This document shows, piece after piece, positions 23,112-34,649 of a DNA stretch of 64,000 bases. Numbering within the stretch: position 1 is the stretch's first letter; every line of letters begins with the position of its first letter. Source of the DNA: Viscum album (taxonomy: Eukaryota; Streptophyta; Magnoliopsida; Santalales; Viscaceae); assembly GCA_963277665.1 (NCBI GenBank), contig OY728122.1, positions 1,980,538,883 through 1,980,602,882 on the forward strand. The letters are read 5' to 3'. Both the position numbers and the translations under genes were made by a program. Below the pieces are notes generated by a model. The model was not told the DNA's origin. It saw only the letters and a program-made list of their open reading frames with translations, and did not search any database.

Positions 23112-23710
23112 GTCATTGTCGTCGAACCCACAGTGGATTTCAGTATGGTCTTCATCGCTGCCAAACCCACATAGGATTTCAGTATGGTCTTTATCACTGC
23201 TGAACCCACATAGGATTTCAGTGCAGACTTCATCGCTGCCGAACCCATGGAGGATTTCAGTGCAGTCTTCATCGCTACTGAACCCACATAGGAGTTCAGT
23301 GCAGTATTCATCGCTGTCGATCCCACATAGGATTTCAGTGCAGTCTTCATCGATGCCGAACCCACAGAGGATTTTAGTGCAGTCATCGTCATCGAACCCA
23401 CGGAGGATTCCAGTACGAAGGTCTTCACCATCGAACCCACAAAGGATTCCAGTACGGTTGTCGTCACTGCCGAACCCACAGAGGATTTCAGTGCAGTCAT
23501 CGTCGTTGAACCCACTGAGGATTCCAGTATGAAGGTCTTCATCATTGAAGCCACGGAGGATTCAAGTACGAAATTATTCATCATCGAATGCACAGAGGAT
23601 TTCAGTACAAAAGTCTTCATCATCGAACCCAAGGAGGATTCCAGTACAAAAGTCTTCATCATCGAACCCACGGAGGATTACAGTACGAAAGTCATCATCG
23701 TCGTCGCAGC
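23112..23710 (-). repeat. 39/36-bp minisatellite in the E2 3' LTR, 15 units
   Basis: Fifteen units share GAGGATTTCAGT on the plus strand and end GAACCCA. Thirteen are 39 bp; the 7th and 10th are 36 bp. All lengths are multiples of three, so frames stay open on both strands and encode 13-residue repeats (minus-strand MKTFVLESSVGST type). The other LTR has the same unit count and the same two short units in the same places, so the array was already fixed in the parent LTR. Confidence 0.92.
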
Positions 23711-24229
23711 CAGCTCTAGGGTTCCCGCACACAGCATGCTCGTTTCTGGGAGGGTCCTCTCCATGATCCAAGGGGGTTCGATACATCAATTGAAATTTAG
23801 TCTGGAGTTGATGTATCCCAAAGTTCCTTCTTGACAAGAGGAACCCAACGTGACAGACAGCGCGTCAATCGGATGTCCGGACTGAGAGTTGTTGGATTTT
23901 TCGTTCAAGAGGCCTGGTTGGTTTTTAAGTCCAAACCAACCCAAACGTACTCCAAATACATCCAAACCTCAACTAGAGTAATCCAAAAGGTCCGTATCAC
24001 TAAGAGGAATCCAACAAAGTCGACGACACATCAATCGGACGTCCGGAGCTCATGTTATAAGCGTTTCCGCTCCGAGGGCACAATTGGTTTCATGTTTGAA
24101 CCAACCCAGCCATACACAAAGTTCTCCGAAAGCTTGAGTGTAATATACTGAAACGACCACCTCAATACAAAGATCGAATCGAAACTGACGGTGCATCTAT
24201 TGGAGGTCCGTAGCCCAAGATACGAGCAA

Positions 24230-24690
24230 AAGAATGAACCTGTCCGGTTTTAGGGGGTTTTGGGCTCGGACCGACCCAACCCGAGACCCTCTTGGGTCGG
24301 CCCGAACCGGGTCGACCCAACCCAGGTCCAGGTCTGGCCCGACCTGGGTGGGCCGGTTGGCCTGGCGCACGCGCGTGGCCAGCATGGCCAGCTCAGCCAG
24401 TGCCGAGCTGAGCAGAAGGGGGGGGGGGCTGCCCCCCTTGAATGAAACCGCGACCCCCACGTGGGGGCCGCTCCCTTGCCAACGGATGGGGAGCTGGGCG
24501 CCTTGTCTCCCCCGGGTCCCAGGCAGCCGCAGGTCCCTGGTCTCCTGCCACCGCGGCATCAGCCGTGGCGGTCACTCCTGGCCGCCGACCGGTGCCGGCC
24601 ACCGGCAGGGTCTTCCATGGACCACCAGATGCGCTCTGGTGGTCTGTTTTTCCTGCCGTCTTCGCCAGCGGTCCTCCCGGGACCGAATCT
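24230..24690 (-). repeat. GC-rich block in the E2 3' LTR
   Basis: A run of CGACCC/GGGTCGG-type words, CpG-rich text and a G9 run contrasts with the AT-rich surroundings. It recurs at about 30540-30970 in the 5' LTR. The open frames here (24234-24731, 24442-25017) have no recognisable domain. Confidence 0.75.
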
Positions 24691-25986
24691 TCACTGAGAA
24701 GTCTTCAAATCGCCACCGTGGACCGTTCTGACATTTCCCATCAATATGAAAGTCAAATAAACAAACTGAGGAGTCTTCAATTCGCCATTGCGGCCCCGAC
24801 TCTGACCACGATTTCGTTTGGCCTCAACGGCACAGCGCGACGGCGCCGTGCTTCTTCGCTGCATTCTTCTTGTTTTTGTGCCATGAGGTTGCACCGAACG
24901 CCTTTGTTCATGCCGCGACAAAGACAACATCAAAGGAGAAGGAGAGCCGGTCGTGTTCATGTGGTCCGACCTCCTCCCATTATAATGATAACAGGCGGCG
25001 CAAGAATAAAATGGTGAACGTCAAGGAAAATATTCACGAACAAGAAATTAACCCCTACCTCATAGGTGTCATTGAACGAAGGTTCGTCGCGGGAAAAGAA
25101 CTTCGTGGAAGAAGGAATTGCAGAAGGAGGATCCGTAAGTGTCGCCAGCGTCACGAAGAAGATAATCTTTGGTGTCGCAGTACACGGCGTCACGTCGTCA
25201 ATCTCCGAGGATTCGGCATTCTTCGTCATCCATCGTCGGAGGCCAGCGTTCTTCATCGGCGACGGTGCGTTTTTTGCGTTCTTCAAGGAGGAAGATGATG
25301 TTCAAGGCTTGAGAAAATCCTCTCCAATCCTTCTCGTACAACTAAAACACCCTTAATGAAATAATACTTGTCTTATTTAATTAACTCACACAAGCCACCA
25401 ATCAATTCGAAATTCAAAATTGAATTCTTGAATTAATTATATTGAACAACTTATACAGTTAATTAATAAGAGATTTGACTTTTCATTTATGGGGGGGGGT
25501 GCGGGTGTGTTACAAAACTAATGGGGGGTTTGTGGAAGTTGAAAGGGGTGGGGCTTGTGTGGGGCCCACCTCACATTTATCCATATGTTGGTAGTTAGGA
25601 ACCAGTGGGTCCAACCCCAACTCCCTTACAAAGGATATAACTACTTAGATATAAAAATAAAATTGGTTTCACACATTTTATTTTTATTCATTACTTAACC
25701 CATTATTTTCATAACCACACCCGAGAAAACGCAATTCTGGAATAGGTGTTCCTAAGAAATTACCAGCTCTGCAGTTTCATCGGTGCCCTCAGATTTTTAT
25801 TCCGAGTACCGGTTCAAAAGTTAAGAAATCCCACTCGTTTGTTCACTGAACGTACCCGAGCTAAACATCGGAAATTTATTCCGGGTACACCGGGCCTCAG
25901 AATCAGGTGCCATCAGAAACTGCGTTCATGTAAAATCCCAAGGAAATTAAGAAAAAATATTTCCTTGAAATTTCCGGGTCTTTACA

Positions 25987-25999
25987 TTACTCCCAACTC
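25987..25999 (-). other. E2 polypurine tract
   Basis: On the minus strand GAGTTGGGAGTAA lies immediately before the LTR start TGTAAAGACCC. It is the expected priming site for second-strand synthesis. Confidence 0.75.
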
Positions 26000-26050
26000 A
26001 GGGCTTTACATCCCCGTAAAGCTTTAACACAAACTAGGGTTACAAAAGTG

Positions 26051-26580
26051 TTATTGAGCATGCATCTGAGCCTTCCGCTCCCATGTGCTCACCTGGAGGT
26101 TCCCTTTCTGCCAACGAAAGTGCACAAGAGGAATCGACCGTCCTTATAGGACCCTCTCCTGTCGATCCTCAACCTCTACTGGAACCCTGCAGAAGACACC
26201 CCATCGCCAAGGTCTAGCTCCCTATGGTGGATGATATGTGTCAGGTCACGCACGTATCTCCTCAGTTGAGATACGTGGAAGACGTCGTGCACCCGGTGCA
26301 ACTGAGGTGGTAGAGCCAGGTGGTAAGCCACCTTGCCTACCCCGCTGAGCACCTGGAATTGTCCGATGAAGCGTGAAGATAACTTGCCACCTTAGACAAA
26401 TCTCCGTAATCCACGTCGAGGTGAGACCCGTAAGAAAACGTGGTCGCCATCCTCGATCTCTAGTGGCCTCCACCTCCTGTCAGCATAAGACTTCTGCCAG
26501 ATCTGAGCTGTCCCCATCCGCTTCTGGATGACCTGGACATTCTCTGGTCCTACAAGTGCTGCTAAGATTTCTTCTTTGCC
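26051..26580 (-). pseudogene. E2 integrase C-terminal region and chromodomain-like tail
   Basis: On the minus strand the reading starts near 26570 with GPENVQVIQKRM and continues KSYADRRWRPLEIEDGDHVF, then LSSRFIGQFQVLSGVGKVAY and VHDVFHVSQLRRYV. A tail with GRSIPLVHFRW follows, ending at TAA 26051-26053. These are the integrase C-terminal DNA-binding domain and the chromodomain-like end shared with E0 and E1. Two stops interrupt it. The zinc and catalytic domains are missing. Confidence 0.9.
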
Positions 26581-26900
26581 GATAAGAGAAATCTGGTCTC
26601 ATCCCCTGGATGAACCACATTCTTTGCCTAATACAGTCATTCCTGACATGGATGATACTAATCCATACCAAGGATGATGTCGTATGGCCTCGACGATACT
26701 ACCAAGATATCCAACCGTTACTCTCACCTCCAAGGGTTGAGTCACACTATCGGCATTAGTGTGTGGTCACTAGGTCTCCTCCAGCAGGAATCTCAAAAGT
26801 GAGGGTCAAGTCAACAGTTTAAATTGGAACCTCTTAGTAACAACACAAAGAGAGGATAGGAAAGTAAATGACATAAAGAAAGGTGTCTTTTATCACTGCA
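26581..26900 (-). pseudogene. E2 protease C-terminal end, joined to the integrase tail by deletion
   Basis: PYDIILGMD is read on the minus strand at 26661-26687, the conserved end of Ty3 protease just before the RT linker. The next recognisable pol text, near 26570, is already the integrase C-terminal domain. About 2.5-3 kb of pol expected between them is absent. The exact joint lies in about 26560-26620. Confidence 0.75.
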
Positions 26901-27252
26901 GCTCAAAGTAAAAAGACACAAATCATCCACAAACAAACATCAACAAAGCTAGAAGCAACATGAAAAAAAGTCTCCAGGTCTGGAGCTAGTCTTGCTCCTG
27001 TCCATCTGCTCCCAAAGCTCCATGATCGTAGGCCTCAGCTACCTGAAGTTGAGCTCTCCCCTGTCCATCAGTTCCCTACGGCCGGGGTGGTCTCCCTGGT
27101 GGTGGTGGTGGTAGGGCCTCAAAGCTTCACCCACCACCCACTGCTCGGCCAGCTCCTCTACCTCGCCCGCCTACTCCATGCGGACTGCCATGGTTGAACC
27201 TCTGCCTAGGAGGTCCCTCTACCGCCTTCTGCTCATCAGTAGGACGAGTCGG

Positions 27253-28157
27253 GTAGTCTCGAGCCATGTGACCCTACCCTCCGCATGCGTAGCATTTCCT
27301 GCTCCTCGTTTAGCAGGATCTCCTTTGTGTGCCCCGCACAACCAAATCTCCATCCTGAGATTTCCCATCTGATGGCCTGGCCCGCTTGGACCTCTGCATC
27401 ACCTGTCTACTGCCAGCTGCAGAAGACTCCGTTACAGGTCCTCCTGTGGAGGGTCCCACCACTAGTGACTGCTCGGTGAGAAAACTCTCTACTATAAGGG
27501 CTCCCTCAAACACCCCTTCCTGCGTCGGAATGTTGAGGGAGATCATCGAAGCCCTAATCTCATGCTTCGGTCCCTGCTCGAAGGTCTGGGCCCGGAAGAA
27601 TGGGCCCCACACCATGTCGGTGGAGTAGCGCGAGAGATCAGTAAACCTCGCCGAGTACTGGGCCACGGTCATGCTGCCCTGTCGTAGCTGTAGTAACTCT
27701 TGAATGCGCACCACATGAAGGGTGGCTGGGGCGAACTCCGAGCGGAAGAGGCTCTGAAAGTCTGTCTAAAGGAGTGATGACTCATCTTCAACCAGGAGCA
27801 TCATGCTCCACCATCTCCATGTTGCTGCGTGTAGGAGGCTCGCTTCAAGGATCACCATGTGGTCAGCTAGTGTCCCCACTAACTTAAAAACTTGAACGAC
27901 AGCCTTCAACCAACCTCGGCTTCCTGAGGGTCCGTCTCCTCGTGGAAACTGGGCGGTCTCTCAAGTTGAAACTCGTGCAGTGCACTAAGGAGACGTGCAC
28001 TCTCAGTGGCTAGGGCTAGTAGCATCGGTGGCTCGGAGGGTAGTGGTACCGCCGGTGCCTCCGCTGAAAAAGGGGCCTGCACTGAGGCCTCATCGATCGG
28101 TGGGCTATCGTCTCGCACAAAGCTCGAAACCCTAGCTGGCTGTCGTCGTGGGGCCAT
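27253..28157 (-). pseudogene. E2 gag (broken)
   Basis: On the minus strand it starts MAPRRQPARV (28157) and keeps open to 27906. After a frame break it resumes at 27714 with VAQYSARFTDLSRYS, the usual Y-x-x-R-F-x-x-L segment of Ty3 gag, then MQRSKRARPSDG. The zinc knuckle is at 27253-27293: C-Y-A-C-G-G-stop-G-H-M-A-R-D-Y, with TGG changed to TAG and the last Cys to Tyr. A Pro/Gly/Arg-rich stretch follows downstream to about 27050. Confidence 0.9.
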
Positions 28158-28428
28158 CCTGAAAAGAAACAGGCGTGCCACGGTCAAAACAGTATACCTG
28201 GTGTACTGACACAATGTAATCACAAAGAAAACTTTTGAAAGACACATTCTATCAATGTTTTCATGCATTGAGTTGGAAATCATAAGTCAGGGCCCTTGTG
28301 TACGGATACGTCGGCCTCCGTACCAACACTAGACTCCCTGGACTGATAACCACACTCAATACCCTTAACATTATTTCTTCACATAGAATAAAGATCAGAG
28401 TCCTGAGTTCTGCAGTAGAACCGAACTC

Positions 28429-28439
28429 CTCTGATACCA
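28429..28439 (-). other. E2 primer binding site (tRNA-iMet)
   Basis: TGGTATCAGAG on the minus strand is an exact 11-base match to the expected initiator-Met primer complement, three bases from the LTR end. Confidence 0.92.
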
Positions 28440-28794
28440 ATTTTTCACGACCCATCCTCAGGACCCATGCCGTGACTACCCAAAGCTCGCCTCCCACAGG
28501 CCAGGTGCTGGCGACTAGCACCAAAGGCATAAATCCCTATAATTGGGAAGGCATTACCTTTAAGAAACGTAACCACACACACAACAAGAAAACAAGAGGA
28601 AGAAAACACTATGTAAAGTAATATAACAAGAGTGCTGAAAGTACAAAGGGGGCTAGAAATACAAGCCCAACAGTAAAGTACAAGAAACAGAAAAAATAGC
28701 AGGAAGGTGTCAAGCTACTCCTGGATCGTCCTCCGAAGTCCCAACCTGAAGGGTAAGTACAGATGGCCACCCCAGCTTTTTACATTCGTCTGTC

Positions 28795-28945
28795 AGCTCT
28801 GGGTACTGTCTCATCGTGGAGTCCACCTCCGGGTACCCTCTCGTCGTCACATCCACCTCCAGGTACTATCTTGTCGTGAATTCCACCTTCGGGTACCGTC
28901 TCGTCATCACGTCCACATCCGAGTACCGTCTAGATCTACAAGCCT
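28795..28945 (-). repeat. 30-bp minisatellite in the E2 5' LTR
   Basis: Partner of 22500-22650: about five units around CACCTCCGGGTACC. Units differ by point changes only. Confidence 0.85.
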
Positions 28946-29414
28946 CAACCTCGATCAGTGATGTCCGTCTTCTGCATCCAACACAACGAAGTGCGGGCAT
29001 AGCCCGTGCATGGGTGAGTATACGCAACTCAGTAGGGACCCCGAGACCCCCAAAGGTCTCCAAGAATCCACAAAGGATAATCCACAAAGAAAAGATACAA
29101 TCTTGAAGTAACAACCAACACTACTTAGGTATATTCCCATACATATACCTAAGTCACCAATTCCATTTCGTCTCCAACATCTGAGCCCAAGTTCGATCAC
29201 GTCCACATAGGATAGTACAACCCAATCCACACAGGATAAAACAACCCAATCCACATAGGAAAGCATGTCATTCATATCAATGATAATGATTGAATGTCAA
29301 TACTCAGCTCACACAAGTATACTTTTCGTATGGTGATAGAGATGATTAGATATAGCCACTAATTCATCTACCCTAGGACCCACAAAGGATACTAGAACAG
29401 TAGTCATTGTCGTT

Positions 29415-30005
29415 GAACCCACAGAAGATTTCAGTACTGTATTCATCGCTGCCAAACCCACATAGGATTTCAGTACAGTCTTCATCGCTGCCGAACCCAC
29501 AGAGGATTTCAGTGCAGTCTTCATCGTTGCCGAACCCATGGAGGATTTCAGTGCAATCTTCATCGCTGCCGAACCCACATAGGATTTCAGTGCAGTCTTC
29601 ATCACTGCCGAACCCACATAGGATTTCAGTGCAGTCTTCATCACTGCTGAACCCACTGAGGATTTCAGTGCAGCCGTCGTCGTCGAACCCACAGAGGATT
29701 CCAGTACGAAGGTCTTCACTGTCGAACCCACAGAGGATTCCAGTACGGTTTTCATCACTACCGATCCCACGGAGGATTTCAGTGGAGTCGTCGTCGTCGA
29801 ACCCATTGAGGATTCCAGTACGAAGGTCTTCATCATCGAACCCATGGAGAATTCCAGTACGAACGTCTTCATTGTCGAACCCATAGAGGATTCCAGTACA
29901 AATTTCTTCATCGTTGAACCCATGGAGGATTCCAGTACGAAAGTCTTCATCGTCGAAACCGCAGAGGATTCTAGTACGAATGTTTTCTTCGTCGTCACAA
30001 CCAGC
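29415..30005 (-). repeat. 39/36-bp minisatellite in the E2 5' LTR, 15 units
   Basis: Same fifteen-unit order as 23112-23710, with 36-bp units again at places 7 and 10. The unit starts CAGAGGATTTCAGTGCAG and ends GAACCCA. Confidence 0.92.
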
Positions 30006-30539
30006 TCTTGGGTTCCCGCACACAGAATGCTCGTTTCCAGGAGGGTCCTCTCCACGAGCCAAGGGGGGGTCGATAAATCAACTGACACGTAGTCCAGATT
30101 TGATGTATCCCAACGTTCCGTCTTGACAAGAGGAACCCAACGTGACAGACGGCGCGTCAATCGGACGTCCGGTCTGAGAGTTATTGGCTTTTTCGTTCCA
30201 GGGGCCCAGTTGATTTTTAAGTCAAAACCAACCCCACCATACTCCAACTGTGTTCAAACCTCGAGTGGAGTAATCCAAAATGTCCGTCTCACAAAGAGGA
30301 ATCCAACCATGTCGACGGCACGTCAATCGGACATCCGGAGCTCATGTTATAAGCGTTTCCGCTCCGAGGGCCCGGTTGGTTTCGTGTTCGAACCAACCCG
30401 GCCGTACCCAAAGTTCTCCGAAACCTTGAGTGTAATATACCGAAACAACCATATCGATCCAAGGATCGGATCGCAACTGATGGTGCATCGCTTGGAGGTC
30501 CATAGCCGAAGATACGAGAAAAAGAACGAACATGTCCGG

Positions 30540-30970
30540 TTTTAGGGGGTTTTGGGCCCGGGCCGACCCGGCCCGAGACCCCCCAGGGTCGGCCCAAACT
30601 GGGTCCGGCCCATTAGGGAGAGGCCCGGCCCAGCCTGGGCGGGCTGGCCGGCCTGGCGCGCGCATGCGGCCCGCATGGCCAGCTCAGCCAGCACCGAGCT
30701 GAGCGGAAAGGGGGGGGGGCTGCCCCCCTTGAATGAAACCGCGACCCCCACGTGGCGGTCGCTCCCTTGCCAACAGACGCGGCTCTGGGCGCCACATCTC
30801 CCCCAGGTCCCGCGCAGCCGCGGGTCCCCGTCCGCATGCTGCCACGGCTTCAGCCGCGGTGGTCCCTCTTAGCGGCGCGTCGGGCGCCGCCGCCTCCTGG
30901 CGGCTGGCAGGGTCTTCCGCGGACCACCGGACGCGCTCTGGTGGTTAGTTTTGCCTGCCGTCTTCGCCAC
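30540..30970 (-). repeat. GC-rich block in the E2 5' LTR
   Basis: Partner of 24230-24690, with the same G-run and GGCCCGGCCC-type words. It is the most GC-rich stretch of this LTR. Confidence 0.75.
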
Positions 30971-32298
30971 CGGTCCTCTCGGGACCGGCTCTTCAGTGTG
31001 ATGTCTTCAAATCACCTCTACGGCCCGTTTCGACATCGCCCGTCAATCCACACGTCAAATAAACAATGTGTGGAGTCTTCGATTCTATATTGCGGCCCCG
31101 ACTCCAACAACGGTTTCGTTCGGCCTCAACGGCGCGACGCGATGATTCCGCACATCTTCACCACATTCTTCTTGTTTTTGCGTGGTGTCGTTGCACCGCG
31201 TGCCTTTGTTCATGCCACAACAAACACAACATTGAAGGTGGAGGAGAGTCAGATGTTTTCGTGCGGTCCGACCTCCTCCCGTTATATTGATAACAGGCAT
31301 CACGATAATAAAATGGTGAACAGAAAGGAAAATATTCATGAACAAGAAATTAACCCCTACTGAAAGGTGTCGTCGAACGAAGGCTTGTCGTGGGAAAAGA
31401 ATGTCGCGGAAGAAGGCGTCGCGAAAGGAGGCTCCGTAAGCATCGCTGGCATCGCAGAGAAGAGAATCGTCGGTGTCGCGGTACATGGCGTCGCATCGTC
31501 GATCTCTGAGGATTCGGCGTTCTTCGTCGTCCTTCGTCGGAGGCTGGCATTCTTCTTCAGCGACGGTGCATTCTTCATGTTCTTCAAGGAGGAATATGAA
31601 GTTCAAGACTTGAGAAAATCCTCTTCAATCCTTATCGCACAACCAAAACACCCTTAATGAAATAAGAATTTTCTTATTTAATTAACTAACACAATCCACC
31701 AATCAATTCGAAATTCAAAATTGAATTCTCGAATTAATTATATTGAACAACTGAAACTGTTAATTAATAATGGAGTTGACTTTTCATTTAAGGGGGGTGG
31801 GGGGGGGGGTGTGCGGGTGTGTTACAAAATTAATGGTCGATTTGTGGATGTTGAAAGGGGTGGGCCTCATGCGGGGCCCACCTCACATTTATCCACATGT
31901 GGGTAGTAAGGAACCAGTGGGTCCCACCCCAACTCCTTTACAAAGGATATAACTACTTAGATATAAAAATAAAATTGGTTGCACAAATTTTATTTATAAT
32001 AATTACTTAAACTATTATATTAATAACCACACCCGAGAAAACACAACTCCAGAATAGGTGTTCCTAAGCAATTACCAGGGTTGTGGTTTCATCGGTGCCC
32101 TCATATTTCGATTCCGAGCACCGGTTCAAAAGTTAGGAAATCCTGCTCATTCGTTCACTAAATGTACCCGAGCTAAAGTTCAGAAATTGATTCTGGGCAC
32201 ACTGGGCCTCAGAATCCGGTGCCGTCAGAAACCGCGTTCTTTTAAAATCCCAATTTAATTAAGAAAAAAAATTTCCATGAAATTTCTGGGTCATTACA

Positions 32299-32303
32299 TT
32301 CTA
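32299..32303. other. Target-site duplication TTCTA, right of E2
   Basis: This is the exact partner of 22146-22150. It fixes the outer edges of both E2 LTRs. Confidence 0.95.
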
Positions 32304-32346
32304 CATTTCCCCAAATAGTAAAGTAGATGAAAAGAAAACATAGTTA

Positions 32347-32354
32347 TGATACCA
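32347..32354 (-). other. E5 primer binding site
   Basis: TGGTATCA on the minus strand lies three bases from a degraded LTR end (AGGGGATGTTAAA). This matches the position and first eight bases of the tRNA-iMet primer site in E1 and E2. It shows that the LTR to the right belongs to a minus-strand element whose internal part continues left across E2. Confidence 0.65.
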
Positions 32355-32357
32355 GTT

Positions 32358-34640
32358 TTTAACATCCCCTAATCTAGAGCTCTCTCAGGTAGCGAAAAAG
32401 GGCTGGTTATGATACATATTGAGAACCTTCCCCTATGAAAGTTGTTAAAGACTAGCTATAGGGGAGTGCAATTTATAGTGGGGAGACTATACCCTATAGT
32501 AATAAGTGTCATACTTGTATAAAATAATCATAATAGTACATGAGTAATCAAGGTAAAGACACATAAAAATACAACAACACATTCCAAGACAATAATTCAA
32601 TAAATAATAAGGAATAATGTAATTTCATGTCTAAATGTAACTAAATTACATGATAGAATGATATATTAAAAATACTAGTAGACTCAAATAAAATACTCAA
32701 CATCCCAGATCCCAAACATTATGTCATCCCTATCCCCAAAATCCATCCCATCTACAAACAAACACTCAACAACAAGATACATTTCCTATGACCAAACCTA
32801 AATAAACAAAATTTGACCAAGTTACAAATGGCGGCCTAAATAGGATGTGAGTATAACTCAGTAGGTCGATTCAACTATTTCTATGTTATGATTTATGACA
32901 AGAAGTATATGAAATAAAGTAATTACCAGGTGTATTAATTAATTTAACAATTAATAAAATACAAAAAAAAATTCTTTAGGTCCATGCTGGAATATCTATG
33001 AGATAGTATTACGACCATTAAAACCACAAACACATAACCAAGTTAGAATTATCGGCTTGGGAACTATTCCAGAATATCATTGTGCATGTCTTTTAACCAT
33101 GCCAACCACAACCATAGAACCTATATAAAATAAACTACTTCATCGCCATGATAAAATATCTCTTAGAATGTCTTAAGACCATTTGACTTCAACCATATAA
33201 CCGGGGTATAGTCACAATGATATTGTTCAAATACATATAATCATTATAGCATTCCTAGTTAAATCCCATTAAGAACTACATCATGGGACTGGGCATAGAC
33301 CGCTCTCTATAACCAGTACATCATTGGATTGGGTCGATCCCACTCAATATCAACATTACAACATATAAGTGTGATTATTCTAGGGCCAAGAATTATATTT
33401 AAGAATTACATCATGGAACATAATCCCTATCATACATCATGTATATCATAATATCACATCCAAATTATTAGTTGTTAATTATGAAAAATATCATTATTCA
33501 CTTACATACCACATGAAATTTAAATCACAATCTATTTAAAATTACATCAATAATTATTATCCCATGATTTCAAGATTTTATAACAATATATCAAACTTTT
33601 TCCCATGTCATGCCTAACATTTTGAAGTAGTTTTCCAATTCAATTATAATGATGGTTCTCTCACCCCATGGCCCACCATAGGCTAGTTATAAATCCATTG
33701 GAAACCAAAGTACTTCATAGAATAATTCAATTCATATATGAAATAAATTTGGGTGTATATAATGACGATGATATAATAATATTACATAAAACTATAAATT
33801 ATCAAAATATTTGGTTAACATTTAGACCCCCTAAAATTAACTGGTGATAGAAAAACACATCAAATTGAAAAATACCTAGTCGAAGAAGAAGTAAATGGTT
33901 CCAAAGAGTTTTCTATATAAAAACTAATCAAGATCAAAACCAACAATGCATTCAGTCAAATTTTTTCACCACAATAGTTGGAAAAGATAGAAGAGGAGGT
34001 AGAAACCTAACTAAAAAGGATTAGTCGGGATTTTTCACAACAAAAGGTCAAGAAGGGACATGGGCACCCCAAAATCGACTAGAGAAATCCCTAGGGTTGA
34101 GAGGAAAAGAGATAAATCCAAAAAATTAAAAATTCATCCACAAATCGTGTTTAAATCAGTAGGTTGGGTATTTAAATGTTTTTTAATGTGATTACACATC
34201 ATGTAAATGTTTCTAAGAGAATAAACTGAAATCCTCATTGAGTTACATTTACTTTACTAAAACCATCAAACAATTACATGGAGTGTAATCCATTTTCACA
34301 ACATTTAAATTTTCTATAGTTTAATTTTCATCCCATTTTCCTTTTTAACAGTATAATACTTTTTAAATTTTATAAACTCACCAAGAAACTTTTAATCACT
34401 TATCCCATTTATACCTAGACTCTATTAATTCATAAAAGCCTAAGTACCTAAAATTTAAGTCATTTTTCCCAACAATGCTCTCATTAGGGATATTCTCCAA
34501 CTCTTTCCCAAGATACATTACTACCCCAGATAGTGTTTATTCAAATGGAAGACTTTATTGATGAAAAAACAACAAATAAAAGTGATTGAAATAAAACATA
34601 GATAGATAAGTACCTGAAAAAATATGGTATCCTACAATAG
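32358..34640 (-). repeat. E5 5' LTR (minus sense), right edge uncertain
   Basis: On the minus strand the LTR ends GATTAGGGGATGTTAAA, like the TGTTACA-type ends in this window. Its body is AT-rich with no gene. GGGTCGATCCCACTC near 33340 resembles GTCCCACCGATCTC of the solo LTR near 9770. The right edge is probably near 34.6 kb, where E6-like sequence resumes, but I cannot fix it. Confidence 0.5.
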
Positions 34641-34649
34641 AGGTGTCAT

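Larger units (their letters stand above)
22151..25986 (-). repeat. E2 3' LTR, 3,836 bp (minus sense)
   Basis: On the minus strand it starts TGTAAAGACCCGG (25986) and ends GGGTCGTGACA (22151). It carries a 30-bp array (22500-22650), a 39/36-bp array (23112-23710), a strongly GC-rich block (24230-24690) with a G9 run, and a G-rich tract near 25491. Several long open frames on both strands (for example 23012-23671 minus, 24442-25017 plus) follow from array period or GC content and recur in the other LTR. Confidence 0.95.
22151..32298 (-). mobile_element. E2: internally deleted Ty3/gypsy element, 10.1 kb, minus strand
   Basis: An exact TTCTA duplication flanks it (22146-22150 and 32299-32303). 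Two 3.8-kb LTRs bound an internal region of only 2.5 kb. That region has a PBS (28429-28439), gag and the end of protease, joined directly to the integrase tail. RT, RNase H and most of integrase are gone, so the copy is non-autonomous. The first 140 bp of the two LTRs differ at roughly one base in eight by eye. It is inserted in the leader of E5, between that element's PBS and gag. Confidence 0.96.
28443..32298 (-). repeat. E2 5' LTR, 3,856 bp (minus sense)
   Basis: On the minus strand it starts TGTAATGACCCAG (32298) and ends GGGTCGTGAAA, where the expected final CA has mutated to AA. It matches 22151-25986 in order: CACGACCC start, 30-bp array (28795-28945), 39/36-bp array (29415-30005), GC-rich block (30540-30970), and a G-rich tract near 31790-31810. 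The 312-codon minus frame at 29309-30247 is the array translated. Confidence 0.95.

Noticed and set aside
22500..23710. Repeats that might be read as a CRISPR array
   Set aside because: Units are direct tandem copies without unique spacers, lie in plant LTR sequence and have no cas genes.
23012..23834. Several overlapping frames of 70-219 codons on both strands
   Set aside because: All arise from the 39/36-bp array, whose unit lacks stops in several frames. The sister LTR shows the same effect.
24234..25298. Overlapping frames of 60-191 codons in the E2 LTR
   Set aside because: High GC content lowers stop frequency. Frames overlap on both strands, show no domain and lie in LTR sequence.
31085..31606. 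173-codon minus frame near the right side of the E2 5' LTR
   Set aside because: It lies in LTR text. The matching part of the other LTR (24957-25286) is broken differently, and the protein matches nothing I know.
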